From the NCBI RefSeq assembly GCF_003001815.1, contig NZ_PVMZ01000024.1, forward strand, positions 62,001 to 126,000: 64,000 nt of DNA, in the 5' to 3' direction. Below, in pieces: positions 34,701-43,157 of this stretch (position 1 is the stretch's first letter; each line of letters begins with the position of its first letter). Source of the DNA: Actinoplanes italicus. Its GTDB lineage: Bacteria > Actinomycetota > Actinomycetes > Mycobacteriales > Micromonosporaceae. Position numbers and translations under genes: made by a program. A model generated the notes under the pieces. The model was not told the DNA's origin and did no database searches. It worked only from the letters and a program-made list of their open reading frames with translations.

Positions 34701-37009
34701 ACGCCTGGCACACCGCCCGGCAGCGGATCATCGACGCGTTCGGCCCTGCCCGCCAGGTCCGGCTCGGCACCGCCCTCGACCGCTACGAGACGGCTCGTGA
34801 CCTGCTGCGCGACCTGCTCGAGGACGAGTCCGGCCAGCACGAGTGGTTCGACTATCTGGCCGCCCGCGGAGTGCTGGCCGAGTACGGCCTGGACACCGTG
34901 GTCGACTACTGCGCCGATCATGCCGTGGACGTTCGGCGGCTCGGCGACGTGATCGAGCGGGCCGCCTACCGGGCCTGGATCGACCAGATCCTGGCCGAGG
35001 ACGAGCGCCTGCAGCCACTCGCCTCGGCGGCCCGTGACGAGCTGACCGACGAGTTCCGCCGCCTCGACGCCGAACTGGCGCAGGACGCGGCCGCCGCCGT
35101 CATCGAGGCGCTCAACGACCGCCGCCCGGCCGTCACCGGTGACGGCGGTCCCGCCCTGATCCGCGCCACGGGCCGGCAGCCGGACGGTCACCCGCCGGTC
35201 CGCGACCAGCTCGCCGCCGCCTGGGACACCGTGGCCGCCCTCAAGCCGTGCCTGGTCATGCCACCGTCAGCGGTCAGCCGCCTGCTGCCCGAGCAGGCCG
35301 CCTTCGACGTCGTGGTGATCGACGAGGCGTCCCGGATGACCCCGGCCGCCGCCGTGGCCTGCGCCTACCGTGGCACGTCCCTGGTGATCGTCGGTGACGA
35401 CGCGCAACTGCCCCCGGCCGGCGACCAGCCGTCGGTGCTGGTGGTCGCCAACGACTGCGGAGCCTTCACCCGGCTCGGCCTGACCAGCCACTACCGCAGC
35501 CGGCACGAGAGCCTGATCGCCTTCGCCAACCAGGCGTTCTACCAGGACCGGCTGGTCACGTTCCCGGCCGCGCACGATCCGGGAGCGGACCTGGGCGTAC
35601 GGCTGCACCAGACCGGCCCCGAGAACGAGGCCACACTGGTCGCCGAACGGGTGCTGCACCACCTCACCACCCGCCCGTCGCTGTCGCTGGGCGTCGTCAC
35701 GCTGACCGCGGCGCACGCCGACGAGATCGCCGACGCGGTCGAGGCCGCCCTGGCCGGCCGCCCCGATCTGGAGAGCTTCCTGGGCGACTTCGTGGTCGAG
35801 GGCGCCGACGTCGCGCAGGGCGACGAACGGGACGTGATCATCCTGTCCACCGGCGCCGGCCTGGACGCGGCCGGCGGGCCCACCGGGGCGCGCCGCCTCG
35901 ACGTGGCGATCACCCGGGCCCGGCAGCTCGTCGAGGTGGTCTCCGCGATCGGCGCCGGTGACCGGGAACCCGCGGGCGAGGGCGAGCGCCGCCTCGCCGC
36001 GTACCTCGACTACGCCGAGCGCGGCGGCCCGGTCGCCGAGCCGGCGCTCACCCCGCTGGAGGAGTCGGTCCGCGACACCCTGGCCGGCTGGGGGCACCGG
36101 GTGGACGCGCTGTCGATCGGCTGCGGTGTGCGTCTCGACGACTCCTACGTGCTCGGCGTGCGGTGCGACGGCTCCCTGCCGGCGGCCCGCGACCGCGACC
36201 GGCTCCGCGACCAGGTCCTCGAAGGACTCGGCTGGCGGCTGCACCGGGTGTGGAGCGTCGCCTGGTACAGCGACCGGGAGGCCGAGGAGGCCCGGCTGCG
36301 GGTCGCCGTCGAGAACGCCCTGGCCACGCCGGACGTCTTCGCCGACCTGCCGGAGGAGACACTGACCGCCCGCCCGGCGCAGCGTCCGGAGTGGGCCCTG
36401 CCCTACGAACGCGCCGCCGTGGAGCCGCTGCCGGCGGCCACCCGCCTCGACGACGACACGGCCCGGCGCCTGCTGATCCGTACCGCCGAACGCATCGCCG
36501 AGGTCGAGGGCCCGGTGCACGTGACCGTCCTGACCCGCCGGATCCGTGAGGGGTGGAACATCAGCCGGCTCACCCAGCAGATCAAGGCCGCGATCGAGAC
36601 CGCTGTCAGGGATTCCCGCGCCGGATTCGACGGATCGTTCGTGACCGCCCCGGACTCACCGATCCCGGCGGTCCGCGTCCCGGCCGACGGGGTGACCCGC
36701 AAACCGGACCAGGTCGCCGACGCCGAGCTGCAGCTCGCCCTGGAATACCTGGTGCTGGACGCCGGCCTGGTCGAGGGCGAGGACCTGCTCGCGGCGGCGG
36801 GCCGGCTCTTCGGGTGGAGCGGCAGCCGCACCGGAGCCGCCCGGCTGGCGGCGATGCTCGACGACCTCGTGTCGGCGGGCAGGCTCATCGCGCACCGCAA
36901 CGGGCTGATCGCCGCGCCCGAGGACGACCTGCTCGACCTGCCCGACCCGGCGTCCCTGCCGCGTCGCGAGGACGCCGATGCCGGGATGCGGATCGAGGTC
37001 AACCTTTGA
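31736..37009 (+). CDS. Giant DUF4011-SF1 helicase-Vsr-like-DUF3320 protein
   Basis: A 1757-residue protein. Residues 15-150 match DUF4011 (WRDGIVDPGGANRLIDLPR; VLYLALGLLHW). Helicase motif I GPPGTGKS is at 304-311, motif II DEAS at 1196-1199, motif III VGDDAQLPP near 1220 and motif VI AITRAR near 1388; about 890 residues, largely alpha-helical and Arg/Glu-rich, separate motifs I and II. A Vsr/MTES_1575-like domain spans 1440-1540 (VLGVRCDGS, RDRDRLRDQVLEGLGW, VWSVAW) and DUF3320 about 1585-1700 (EVEGPVHVTVL). Usual family members have ECDG where this has RCDG, so nuclease activity may be lost. Related proteins occur in defence contexts. No in-frame upstream start exists after the stop at 31685. 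Confidence 0.87.
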   Translation: MRPDDAEGFTGPGDDVRAALASWRDGIVDPGGANRLIDLPRGGADLVEIVAPDPAGVVDALRQGRDCPLIGAGAKKSTGALRTDLPDGVLEPLLRRLRRHTQLEQADRGVDVLYLALGLLHWQDPAGTAHASPLLLIPAELVTLGPGEVPRLRAGAGDPMVNPALAARLIPLGVTLPEVDDLLDGAGLADFDVEALTAAIGAAVSRQSGWRTAAIAVLARLDPAAEAIRRDLLDNEDRILAHPVVRALAETDGAPGAFAFEPLTPDEIDVLAPPDDVPLVLDADAAQRACVAAACEGQSFVVDGPPGTGKSQTIANMIGALTHAGKRVLFVSEKASALDTVQHRLAAAGLGNYLLDLHGARASRKQVAATLAAALEATPLPAPGMDPAARDLLRERREQLNAYARAVHEPREPLTRSLHDVIGRFARLSGVPEAPAPGLHAAALTDAALDRIRAAAGRLTEAWRPALERSGFRWREVAEREPLAEALQEALLALEGLATAAGVNAPVTNAFHLRLPTDAATLAEIAEHAAQRPAGVADSWLTANTLRPIRLAAEELAQRMEVSRRAADAVRHRAGVAWEVLAAPMELDTVPQPPRLEPPAVHLEPLTAADAKALAGRFTADSDELEHQQRNLDRATTRLGLPDVITFSDVELVHLVTELGARTDKPDPSWFAPGAQSAVHAAAGTLRLHVEAVQAARAAAHEIFTDAILTEPVEDLADRFANVHRGARKLLAPHRRDKEAVAALTQPGIGVDEAVAELGLAVAWRRAHEGLVAAERLHAGMLGRFWKRLDTDFPAIGRALQTVAEVLRVTPPEALGRVVEYVCAPHVAGDELHRAVTEARDVFRHWRATLRPEPEAAARPELGHGPVQHAIAWMRAQVAPLRDTAGVLRQLGDAVGRDLNVAEAIGVIEVRRDVIEAEQAFTAAGHGYETTLGPVYRGKQTDLRALENALEWTAHARTLRTGTDAALNNEQAQAMTAGRPTPDLTGLIDAWHTARQRIIDAFGPARQVRLGTALDRYETARDLLRDLLEDESGQHEWFDYLAARGVLAEYGLDTVVDYCADHAVDVRRLGDVIERAAYRAWIDQILAEDERLQPLASAARDELTDEFRRLDAELAQDAAAAVIEALNDRRPAVTGDGGPALIRATGRQPDGHPPVRDQLAAAWDTVAALKPCLVMPPSAVSRLLPEQAAFDVVVIDEASRMTPAAAVACAYRGTSLVIVGDDAQLPPAGDQPSVLVVANDCGAFTRLGLTSHYRSRHESLIAFANQAFYQDRLVTFPAAHDPGADLGVRLHQTGPENEATLVAERVLHHLTTRPSLSLGVVTLTAAHADEIADAVEAALAGRPDLESFLGDFVVEGADVAQGDERDVIILSTGAGLDAAGGPTGARRLDVAITRARQLVEVVSAIGAGDREPAGEGERRLAAYLDYAERGGPVAEPALTPLEESVRDTLAGWGHRVDALSIGCGVRLDDSYVLGVRCDGSLPAARDRDRLRDQVLEGLGWRLHRVWSVAWYSDREAEEARLRVAVENALATPDVFADLPEETLTARPAQRPEWALPYERAAVEPLPAATRLDDDTARRLLIRTAERIAEVEGPVHVTVLTRRIREGWNISRLTQQIKAAIETAVRDSRAGFDGSFVTAPDSPIPAVRVPADGVTRKPDQVADAELQLALEYLVLDAGLVEGEDLLAAAGRLFGWSGSRTGAARLAAMLDDLVSAGRLIAHRNGLIAAPEDDLLDLPDPASLPRREDADAGMRIEVNL

Positions 37010-37517
37010 CGTAGTCGTCGTGGGGCACCCCGGCCGCCCACAGGGCGGTCCGGGTCCGTACGCAGTGCCGCACGATCGCCGGGTCCTCGGTGGCCGCGCC
37101 GCAGGCGTTGGTGCCGTCCGGCTCGAACAGGGTGAACACCACCCGCCGATCGTCGAAGAGCCAGAAGTCGTCGTCACCGACCGGCAGGCCGTCCGCCGCG
37201 GGCCGGGGGAGCCACCGGATCTCCTCACCGGCCTCCACGTTGAACCCGGAGATGTTCAGCAGCCACCGGGTGTAGTCGGCGTGCGGCACCGGGACCACCC
37301 GCAGCCGCCGCACGCTGCGGCCGGTCTCGGTCACCTCGCGGACCGTGTCGAGCCACGGCCGCTGCCAGGCGGAGTCGTCGGGTTCGCCGTCCAGGAACCG
37401 CTGGAACGGCACGGCCTCCTCGGGTGTCCGGTAGAAGTCGCGTACCTCGAGATGGAATGCGGTCCGCTCGAAGGACCGGAACATCGCGTGGAACGCGTCG
37501 GCCGGTAGCAGCAGCAT
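36999..37517 (-). CDS. DUF6879-family protein
   Basis: A 172-residue soluble protein with the family pattern FHLEVRDFY near the N-terminus, then RRLRVVPVPHADYTRWLL and IRWLPR, followed by DDFWLFDDRRVVFTLF. In many actinobacteria this family follows an XRE regulator; none is adjacent here. ATG 37517 is preceded by GGGA and chosen over an upstream start. It converges on the helicase gene with an 11-bp overlap. Function unknown. Confidence 0.75.
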   Translation of the reverse strand: MLLLPADAFHAMFRSFERTAFHLEVRDFYRTPEEAVPFQRFLDGEPDDSAWQRPWLDTVREVTETGRSVRRLRVVPVPHADYTRWLLNISGFNVEAGEEIRWLPRPAADGLPVGDDDFWLFDDRRVVFTLFEPDGTNACGAATEDPAIVRHCVRTRTALWAAGVPHDDYVKG

Positions 37518-37593
37518 GTTCCCAGCCTGATCACCGTGGAGCGAGTGGTCCACACAAGTCCGCGCGTTGACGCAAGGGGAGGAAAACTCGTGT

Positions 37594-39084
37594 TCAGAAG
37601 TTGCGGGGGAGCTCGCGGTTGAGGACCTTCCCGGTGGCGTTGCGCGGCAGTCCGTCGAGGAACACCACCTCGCGGGGCACGCTGAACCGGGCCCGGTGGG
37701 CGCGCACGTGCTCGCGGATCTCGTCGGCGCCGAGCGTCTCGCCGGGGCGCAGCACCACGTAGGCGGCCAGGCGCTGACCCCAGTCGTCGTCCGGCACGCC
37801 GATCACCGCGACCTCGCGGATCTGCGGCAGCGCTGCCAGCAGATCCTCCACCTCGGCCGGGAACACGTTCTCCCCGCCGGACACGATCATGTCGTCGGCG
37901 CGGCCGTCGACGTAGAGGCGGCCCTTGTCGTCGAGATGGCCCAGATCGCCGGTGCCGACCTCGGTCCGGCTGCCCGCCTCCTGACCGGTGTATCCCTCGA
38001 AGAGCATCCCGTTGCTCACGTGGATCTGCCCGTCGACGATCCTGATCCGGGTGCCGTGCGGCGGACGGCCCGCCGTGGTCGGAGCCTCCCGCAGGTCGGC
38101 CGGGGTGGCGATGGAGACCCAGGAGGCCTCGGTCGAGCCGTACAGGTTGTAGAGCACGTCGCCGTAGCGGTCCATGAACCGGGTGGCGAGGCCACCCGGC
38201 AGGGCGGAGCCACTCACCGCGACTGCCTTCAGTCCGGCATGTCCGGTCGGCAGGTCCATCAGATTCTGCAACATGACGGGTACGGCTACGAGTGCCGTGA
38301 CTTGCTGAGCCGCGAGCGTGGTCAGCACCTCTGCGGGGTCGAAGCGGCGGCGCAACACGATGGTGGCGCGCAACGCGAGGGCGATCTGCATCCCCGCGTA
38401 GCCCCAGGTGTGGAAGAGCGGCGCCGCGATCATGATCCGGTCGCCGGCGTGGAGCGGGATCCGGTCGATCACCGAGCAGAGCGGACTGAACCCGCCGGGC
38501 GTCGGCCGTCTCGCGCCCTTCGGCATCCCGGTCGTCCCGGAGGTCAGCACGATGGTGCGGCCGGGTCGTTCGGGCGGTGTGCCGAGCCCCCGCGGTGTGG
38601 CCGCGATCAGCTCGTCGATCTGCTTCTCGCCGATCCGGTTGGGCACGTCACCCAGGCGGTCGGTGAACTCGTCGTCGTGGATGAGCGCTGTGAGGTCCTG
38701 GGCCTTGGCGATCTCGGCCAGCTGGTGCGCCGACAGGCCGGTGTTGATCAGTACCGGGTCGGCGCCCAGGGTCGACACCCCGATCAGCGCTTCGAGCATG
38801 CGCGCCGAGTTCCGGCAGAGCAGCCCGACCCGCTGGCCGGCGGTGACGGGCAGCGCGGCCGCCAGCCGGGCCGACCGGTCCAGCAGTTCCGCGTAGGTGA
38901 CCTGCCGCTCGTCGTCGACGACCGCCACCCGCTGCGGGCTCCGGGCGGCCGCCTGCCGCAACTCGCCGGCCAGCCCGAAGCCCCACCGCCCCAGGGACGC
39001 GAACTGGCGTACCACCCGATCGGGCCGTGCCGGGGTGAGCAACCCGCGCCGTGCCATCGTCGCCGCGATGAACAGCGCGTCCAT
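37594..39084 (-). CDS. Acyl-CoA synthetase (FadD-like)
   Basis: A 496-residue ANL ligase. Motifs in order: LTSGTTGMPKGARR near 185, YGSTEASWVS, TGDLGHLDDKG, GRADDMIVSGGENVFP and the catalytic Lys in RNATGKVLNR close to the C-terminus. Its ATG overlaps the acyl-CoA dehydrogenase stop by one base (TGATG), so the two form an operon that activates and begins to oxidise a fatty or related acid. Confidence 0.9.
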   Translation of the reverse strand: MDALFIAATMARRGLLTPARPDRVVRQFASLGRWGFGLAGELRQAAARSPQRVAVVDDERQVTYAELLDRSARLAAALPVTAGQRVGLLCRNSARMLEALIGVSTLGADPVLINTGLSAHQLAEIAKAQDLTALIHDDEFTDRLGDVPNRIGEKQIDELIAATPRGLGTPPERPGRTIVLTSGTTGMPKGARRPTPGGFSPLCSVIDRIPLHAGDRIMIAAPLFHTWGYAGMQIALALRATIVLRRRFDPAEVLTTLAAQQVTALVAVPVMLQNLMDLPTGHAGLKAVAVSGSALPGGLATRFMDRYGDVLYNLYGSTEASWVSIATPADLREAPTTAGRPPHGTRIRIVDGQIHVSNGMLFEGYTGQEAGSRTEVGTGDLGHLDDKGRLYVDGRADDMIVSGGENVFPAEVEDLLAALPQIREVAVIGVPDDDWGQRLAAYVVLRPGETLGADEIREHVRAHRARFSVPREVVFLDGLPRNATGKVLNRELPRNF

Positions 39085-40295
39085 CAGCGGATCTGCACGC
39101 CGGAGACGGCCCGGGCGATCACCAGCCGCTGAATCTCGGAGGTGCCCTCGAAGATCGTGTAGATCTTGGCGTCCCGGTACATCCGCTCGACGGGATGCTC
39201 GCGCAGGTAACCGGCCCCGCCGAGGATCTGCACCGCCTTCTCGGTGACCGCGACCGCCACCTCACCGGCCTTCAGCTTGGACATCGAGCCCTCACCCGCG
39301 GCGAACGGCTTGTCGTTGCGCCCCATCCAGGCGGCCCGCCACACGAGCAGCCGGGCGGCGTCGATCTCGGTACGCATGTCGGCCAGCGCGAACGCGATCG
39401 CCTGGTTCTCGATGATCGGGCGGCCGAACTGCACCCGGTTCTTCGCGTACTCCAGCGCGTACTCGTACGCGGCCCGTGCGATCCCCAGCGCCTGCGCCCC
39501 GACCGCCGGCCGGGACAGCTCGAACGTGCGCATCGCGGCCTGCCCCGAGCGCCGCTGCCCTTCTCGGGCCCGCGCGAGCCGCTTGTCCAGAGCCTCCTTG
39601 CCGCCGAGCAGGCAGCTACCCGGCACCCGCACGTCGTCGAGGAACACGTCGGCGGTGTGCGAGGCCCGCAGCCCCAGCTTCTTCAGCTTCCGCGTGCCGG
39701 CCAGTCCCTTCGTGCCGGGCGGCACCACGAAGGCGGCCTGCCCGCGCGACCCGAGCGACGGGTCGACGCTGGCCGTGACCACGTGGATCTCGGCGATCCC
39801 GCCGTTCGTGGCGTAGGCCTTCTGACCGCTGAGCACCCACTCGTCGGTCGCCTCGTGATAGACCGCGCGGGTCCGCATCGACGCCACGTCCGACCCGGCC
39901 TCCGGCTCGGTGCTGCAGAACGCGGCCACCTTCGGGTCGGCGGCATCGCCGAAGCACTGCGGGATCCACTCGACCATCTGGTCCGGTGTGCCCGACCCGT
40001 AGATCGCGGCCACCGCGAGCGAGGTGCCGGAGATCGCCATCCCGATCCCGCCGTCACCCCAGAACAGTTCCTCGTTGGTGATCGGCAGACTGAGCCCGCT
40101 CTGGTCCGACCAGGTGTTGGCCAGGAACTCGAAGCCGTACAGCCCGATCTTCGCGGCTTCCTGCAGGATCGGCCATGGAGTCTCCTCCCGCTCGTCCCAC
40201 TCGGCCGCGGCCGGCCGCACCACGGACTCGGCGAACCCGTGCACCCAGTCGCGCAACTCGGTTTGTTCGTCGTTGAGATCGAGCCAGAACTCCAC
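39084..40295 (-). CDS. Acyl-CoA dehydrogenase
   Basis: A 403-residue flavoprotein with FCSTEPEAGSDVASM and WVLSGQKAYATNGG for FAD and substrate binding, and YTIFEGTSEIQRLVIAR containing the catalytic Glu in the usual place. It introduces a 2,3-double bond into an acyl-CoA. The GTG start has GGAGGGG about 7 nt upstream. Upstream, the 17-bp motif at 40317-40333 also occurs in the fabG4/fadA2 promoter, suggesting shared control. Confidence 0.92.
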   Translation of the reverse strand: MEFWLDLNDEQTELRDWVHGFAESVVRPAAAEWDEREETPWPILQEAAKIGLYGFEFLANTWSDQSGLSLPITNEELFWGDGGIGMAISGTSLAVAAIYGSGTPDQMVEWIPQCFGDAADPKVAAFCSTEPEAGSDVASMRTRAVYHEATDEWVLSGQKAYATNGGIAEIHVVTASVDPSLGSRGQAAFVVPPGTKGLAGTRKLKKLGLRASHTADVFLDDVRVPGSCLLGGKEALDKRLARAREGQRRSGQAAMRTFELSRPAVGAQALGIARAAYEYALEYAKNRVQFGRPIIENQAIAFALADMRTEIDAARLLVWRAAWMGRNDKPFAAGEGSMSKLKAGEVAVAVTEKAVQILGGAGYLREHPVERMYRDAKIYTIFEGTSEIQRLVIARAVSGVQIR

Positions 40296-40316
40296 GGACA
40301 GCCCCTCCGACGGCAG

Positions 40317-40333
40317 GTTAACTCGCCGGTAAC
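40317..40333. promoter_or_regulatory. Shared fatty-acid-cluster motif, copy A
   Basis: GTTAACTCGCCGGTAAC lies 21 bp upstream of the acyl-CoA dehydrogenase start. Its reverse complement shares TACCGG-Y-GAGT-W-A with copy B at 43106-43122. Outer GTTA and TAAC arms give partial dyad symmetry typical of TetR-type sites. Confidence 0.5.
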
Positions 40334-40501
40334 TTTACGAGCGCGCCCATCACCCTGACAACCATCAATGGGCGGGTGTCGTGATCCCATCAGGGTCGCG
40401 CCTCTGCCGGACGTGTGCGCCTGCCCGCGTTGATCATTCCCGGTAACCAGTACGGCAGCGGCCGTTCATGATCTGAGCTGGATACCCGGTCCGAGTACCG
40501 C

Positions 40502-40867
40502 ATGATCGTCGGTGCTGGTCACGCTCGCCATCGCGGCGGGCGGTGTGGCCGGCGTCGGCGCGAGCCCGGCCCCGGCCGCGGACTGTTCGCGCGGTGTCGG
40601 CAACAACATGAGGGCCGGGCGGCCACGGACGCGGACCGTCCGCTGAAGGTCGGTCCGGGTGCCTCCTGCGCCAAGAACGGTGCCGTCGTGCAGGCCCACG
40701 GCGACATGGTCTACCTGCACCGCAAGACGGTCAACAGCGCCGGGAACACCTGGTGGTACCTACGGATCGAGGGAACCCGGAAGTACGGCTGGATCTACGA
40801 CCCGTACCTGACCACGAAGGACTCCGACGAGAACGACGACGGGATCGCGAAGGTCATGTGGTGCTGA
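40502..40867 (+). pseudogene. Secreted SH3-like protein gene with apparent frameshift
   Basis: Two parts of one protein appear in different frames. From GTG 40512 a signal-peptide-like sequence reads VLVTLAIAAGGVAGVGASP then APAADCSRGVGNN and stops at about 40646. In the other frame, from about 40615 to the stop at 40865-40867, comes an SH3b-like domain (DRPLKVGPGASCAKNG, then YLHRKTVNSAG and KYGWIYDPYL) with paired Cys. A single frame through the whole region gives an Arg-rich, unnatural N-terminus. An indel around 40600-40620, perhaps with a second near 40505, best explains this. A sequencing error is possible. Confidence 0.55.
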
Positions 40868-40888
40868 CCGCCTGAGCGTGCGGGCCGT

Positions 40889-41755
40889 TCAGGCGGCCCG
40901 CACGACCGTGCCGGTCAGATGCGGGCGTTTCGACGCCACGGTCAGCCGCCAGCCGCCGTCGGCCGGCAGTGTCTCGAAACGCACCCGCGACGGCAGCGGG
41001 ATCGGCTGCTTGAAGGCCACCTCCACGGTGTACGCCTCCGGCAGCCGCCCCTCCAGCGAGGCCAGCGCCCGCGCCTTCGTCCACATGCCGTGCGCGATCG
41101 GGCCCGGGAAACCGAACAGCCGCGCACCCAGCCGGGACGTGTGGATCGGGTTGCGATCACCCGACACCGCCGCGTAGTCGCCGCCGACCCGGGCCGGCAC
41201 CCGCCAGACCGCACCGCCATCGGCGGCACCACCATCGGCACCGCCGCCCGCGCCAGGCTCCGCGGGACGATCGGAGCGCGCGGACGTGATCCGCAGGTAC
41301 GTCGAGACGCCGCTCCACACCTCGGCACCGTCCACCGAGGCCGTGGCGATCACGTCGAACTGCCGGCCCCGAGGATGATCCCGCAGGTCCGCGACCCGGA
41401 CGGCCAGGTCCAAGGGGGTGTCCGCGGAGAGCGGGCGGCGCACCGCGATCCGGTTGGCCACGTGCACCAGCCCGATCAGCGGCAACGGGAAGTCCGGGCT
41501 CGTCATCAACCGCATCGCCAGCGGGAACGCGAGCACGTGCGGATAGGTTCCCGGCAGCGTGTCGGACAGCCGGAACCCGCACACCCGGTCGTACGCGGCC
41601 AGGTGCGACCGGTCCACGACCACCCCGCGCCGCACCACCTCGACATCGGGCAGGGCCCCGCCGGCCTTCCGTGCCCCCGGCAACAGGCCCAGCACGGCCC
41701 GCGCGTAGGCGGCGCCCACCCCCGGTTCCGCGCCCAGTTCGACGACCGCCACCAC
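40889..41755 (-). CDS. htdX: MaoC-family 3-hydroxyacyl-thioester dehydratase (HtdX-like)
   Basis: A 288-residue double hot-dog protein. The C-terminal half carries the full hydratase-2 motif YAAVSGDRNPIHTSRLGA with catalytic Asp and His, then FPGPIAHGMW. The N-terminal half is a degenerate hot-dog. The gene order htdX-fabG4 with divergent fadA2 matches mycobacterial Rv0241c-Rv0243. GTG start immediately after the fabG4 stop. It hydrates or dehydrates acyl-thioesters between the FabG4 and thiolase steps. Confidence 0.9.
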   Translation of the reverse strand: MVAVVELGAEPGVGAAYARAVLGLLPGARKAGGALPDVEVVRRGVVVDRSHLAAYDRVCGFRLSDTLPGTYPHVLAFPLAMRLMTSPDFPLPLIGLVHVANRIAVRRPLSADTPLDLAVRVADLRDHPRGRQFDVIATASVDGAEVWSGVSTYLRITSARSDRPAEPGAGGGADGGAADGGAVWRVPARVGGDYAAVSGDRNPIHTSRLGARLFGFPGPIAHGMWTKARALASLEGRLPEAYTVEVAFKQPIPLPSRVRFETLPADGGWRLTVASKRPHLTGTVVRAA

Positions 41756-41756
41756 G

Positions 41757-43097
41757 TCAGGCTCCCAGCAGGCTCTGGCCGCAGACCCGGACCACGTTGC
41801 CGGTGACCGTCGCCGAGCCGGGTGACGCCAGCCACGCGATGGTCTCGGCCACGTCGACCGGCAGACCGCCCTGCGACATGCTGTTGAGCCGGCGACCGGC
41901 CTCGCGCAGACCGATCGGCATCTTCGCCGTCATCGCCGTCTCGATGAAGCCCGGCGCCACCGCGTTGATCGTGACGCCGCGCTCGGCCAGCACCGGCGCG
42001 TACGCCTGGACCAGCCCGATCACCCCGGCCTTGCTGGTCGCGTAGTTGGTCTGGCCGCGGTTGCCGGCTATCCCGGCGATCGACGCGACGCCGACGATCC
42101 GCCCGCCGGACGGGATCAGGTCGCGTTCCAGCAGCAGCCCGTTGACCCGCTCGGGCGCGGTCAGGTTGACCCCGATGACCTGGTCCCAGCGGGAGGAGTC
42201 CATCCGCGCGATCGTCTTGTCCCGGGTGATCCCGGCGTTGTGGACCAGGATGTCGACACCGCCGTGCGGCCCTGCCGCGAGGTACCCGGCCAGCCGCTCG
42301 GGCGCGTCGGCGGCGGTCAGGTCGAGCTGCAGCGCCCGGCCGCGCGTCTCGTTGGCGACACCGGCCAGCGCGTCCCCGGCGGCCGGCACGTCCAGCGCGA
42401 TCACCTCGGCGCCGTCGCGGGCCAGGACCCGGGCGATGGCCGCGCCGATGCCCCGCGCCGCCCCGGTGACCAGGGCGAGCCTGCCGTCGAGCGGGCGGTC
42501 CCAGTCGGACGGCGTCGGTGCCGCACCGGCGCCGACCCGGATCACCTGGCCGGACACGTACGCCGAACGGCCGCTCAGCAGGAACCGCAGCGTCGATTCG
42601 GCCGCCGCCTCGCCGCCGGGGGCCACGTAGACCAGCTGCGCGGTCACCCCACGCCCGAACTCCTTGCCGATGCTGCGGGTCAGACCCTCCAGGCTCCGCT
42701 GCGCGATCGCCTCCGACGGCGAGGCGGTGGTCTCCGGAGGCGATCCGAGGACGATCACCCGGCCCGAGGCTTCCAGGGCGCGGGCGTACGGGTGGAAGAA
42801 GTCGAAGAGAGCGCGGAGCCCGTCCGAGTCCCCGATGCCGGTCGCGTCGAAGACGAGCGCGCTCACCCGTACGCCCTCGCCGGTCTGGTCCTTGATCTCG
42901 GCGCCCGCGGCCTCCAGCAGCTTGCGGACCGGCTCGGCCAGCCGCCCGCCCGGCGCCGCACCCAGCAGGACCGGCCCGCTGACCAGGGGATCGCCGGCCT
43001 TGAAGCGACGCAGGCGCGGCGGATCAGGCAGCCCGAGGCGCTTGACCACGGTCCGGCCGAGACCGGAGTTGGCGAAGTTCGCGTACCTGTCAGCCAT
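41757..43097 (-). CDS. fabG4: High-molecular-weight 3-oxoacyl reductase (FabG4-like)
   Basis: A 446-residue protein: an N-terminal flavodoxin-like domain (1-205) that has lost its cofactor motif, and a C-terminal SDR with VTGAARGIGAAIA, HNAGITRD, and the catalytic Ser, Tyr and Lys in GVASIAGIAGNRGQTNYATSK. Size and arrangement are those of mycobacterial HMwFabG (FabG4), which interconverts 3-oxoacyl- and 3-hydroxyacyl-CoA with NADH. First gene of an operon with htdX and divergent from fadA2. Confidence 0.93.
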   Translation of the reverse strand: MADRYANFANSGLGRTVVKRLGLPDPPRLRRFKAGDPLVSGPVLLGAAPGGRLAEPVRKLLEAAGAEIKDQTGEGVRVSALVFDATGIGDSDGLRALFDFFHPYARALEASGRVIVLGSPPETTASPSEAIAQRSLEGLTRSIGKEFGRGVTAQLVYVAPGGEAAAESTLRFLLSGRSAYVSGQVIRVGAGAAPTPSDWDRPLDGRLALVTGAARGIGAAIARVLARDGAEVIALDVPAAGDALAGVANETRGRALQLDLTAADAPERLAGYLAAGPHGGVDILVHNAGITRDKTIARMDSSRWDQVIGVNLTAPERVNGLLLERDLIPSGGRIVGVASIAGIAGNRGQTNYATSKAGVIGLVQAYAPVLAERGVTINAVAPGFIETAMTAKMPIGLREAGRRLNSMSQGGLPVDVAETIAWLASPGSATVTGNVVRVCGQSLLGA

Positions 43098-43105
43098 AGC
43101 GGTAG

Positions 43106-43122
43106 CCTACCGGTGAGTAACC
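43106..43122. promoter_or_regulatory. Shared fatty-acid-cluster motif, copy B, with adjacent dyad
   Basis: TACCGGTGAGTAAC at 43108-43121 matches copy A (40317-40333) in the TACCGG-Y-GAGT core. It overlaps a perfect GGTAG-C-CTACC dyad at 43101-43111. Both lie in the 60-bp gap between fabG4 and fadA2. Confidence 0.5.
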
Positions 43123-43157
43123 CTATGAGCATTCCTGTGTCGATCTGGAGGATAGTC

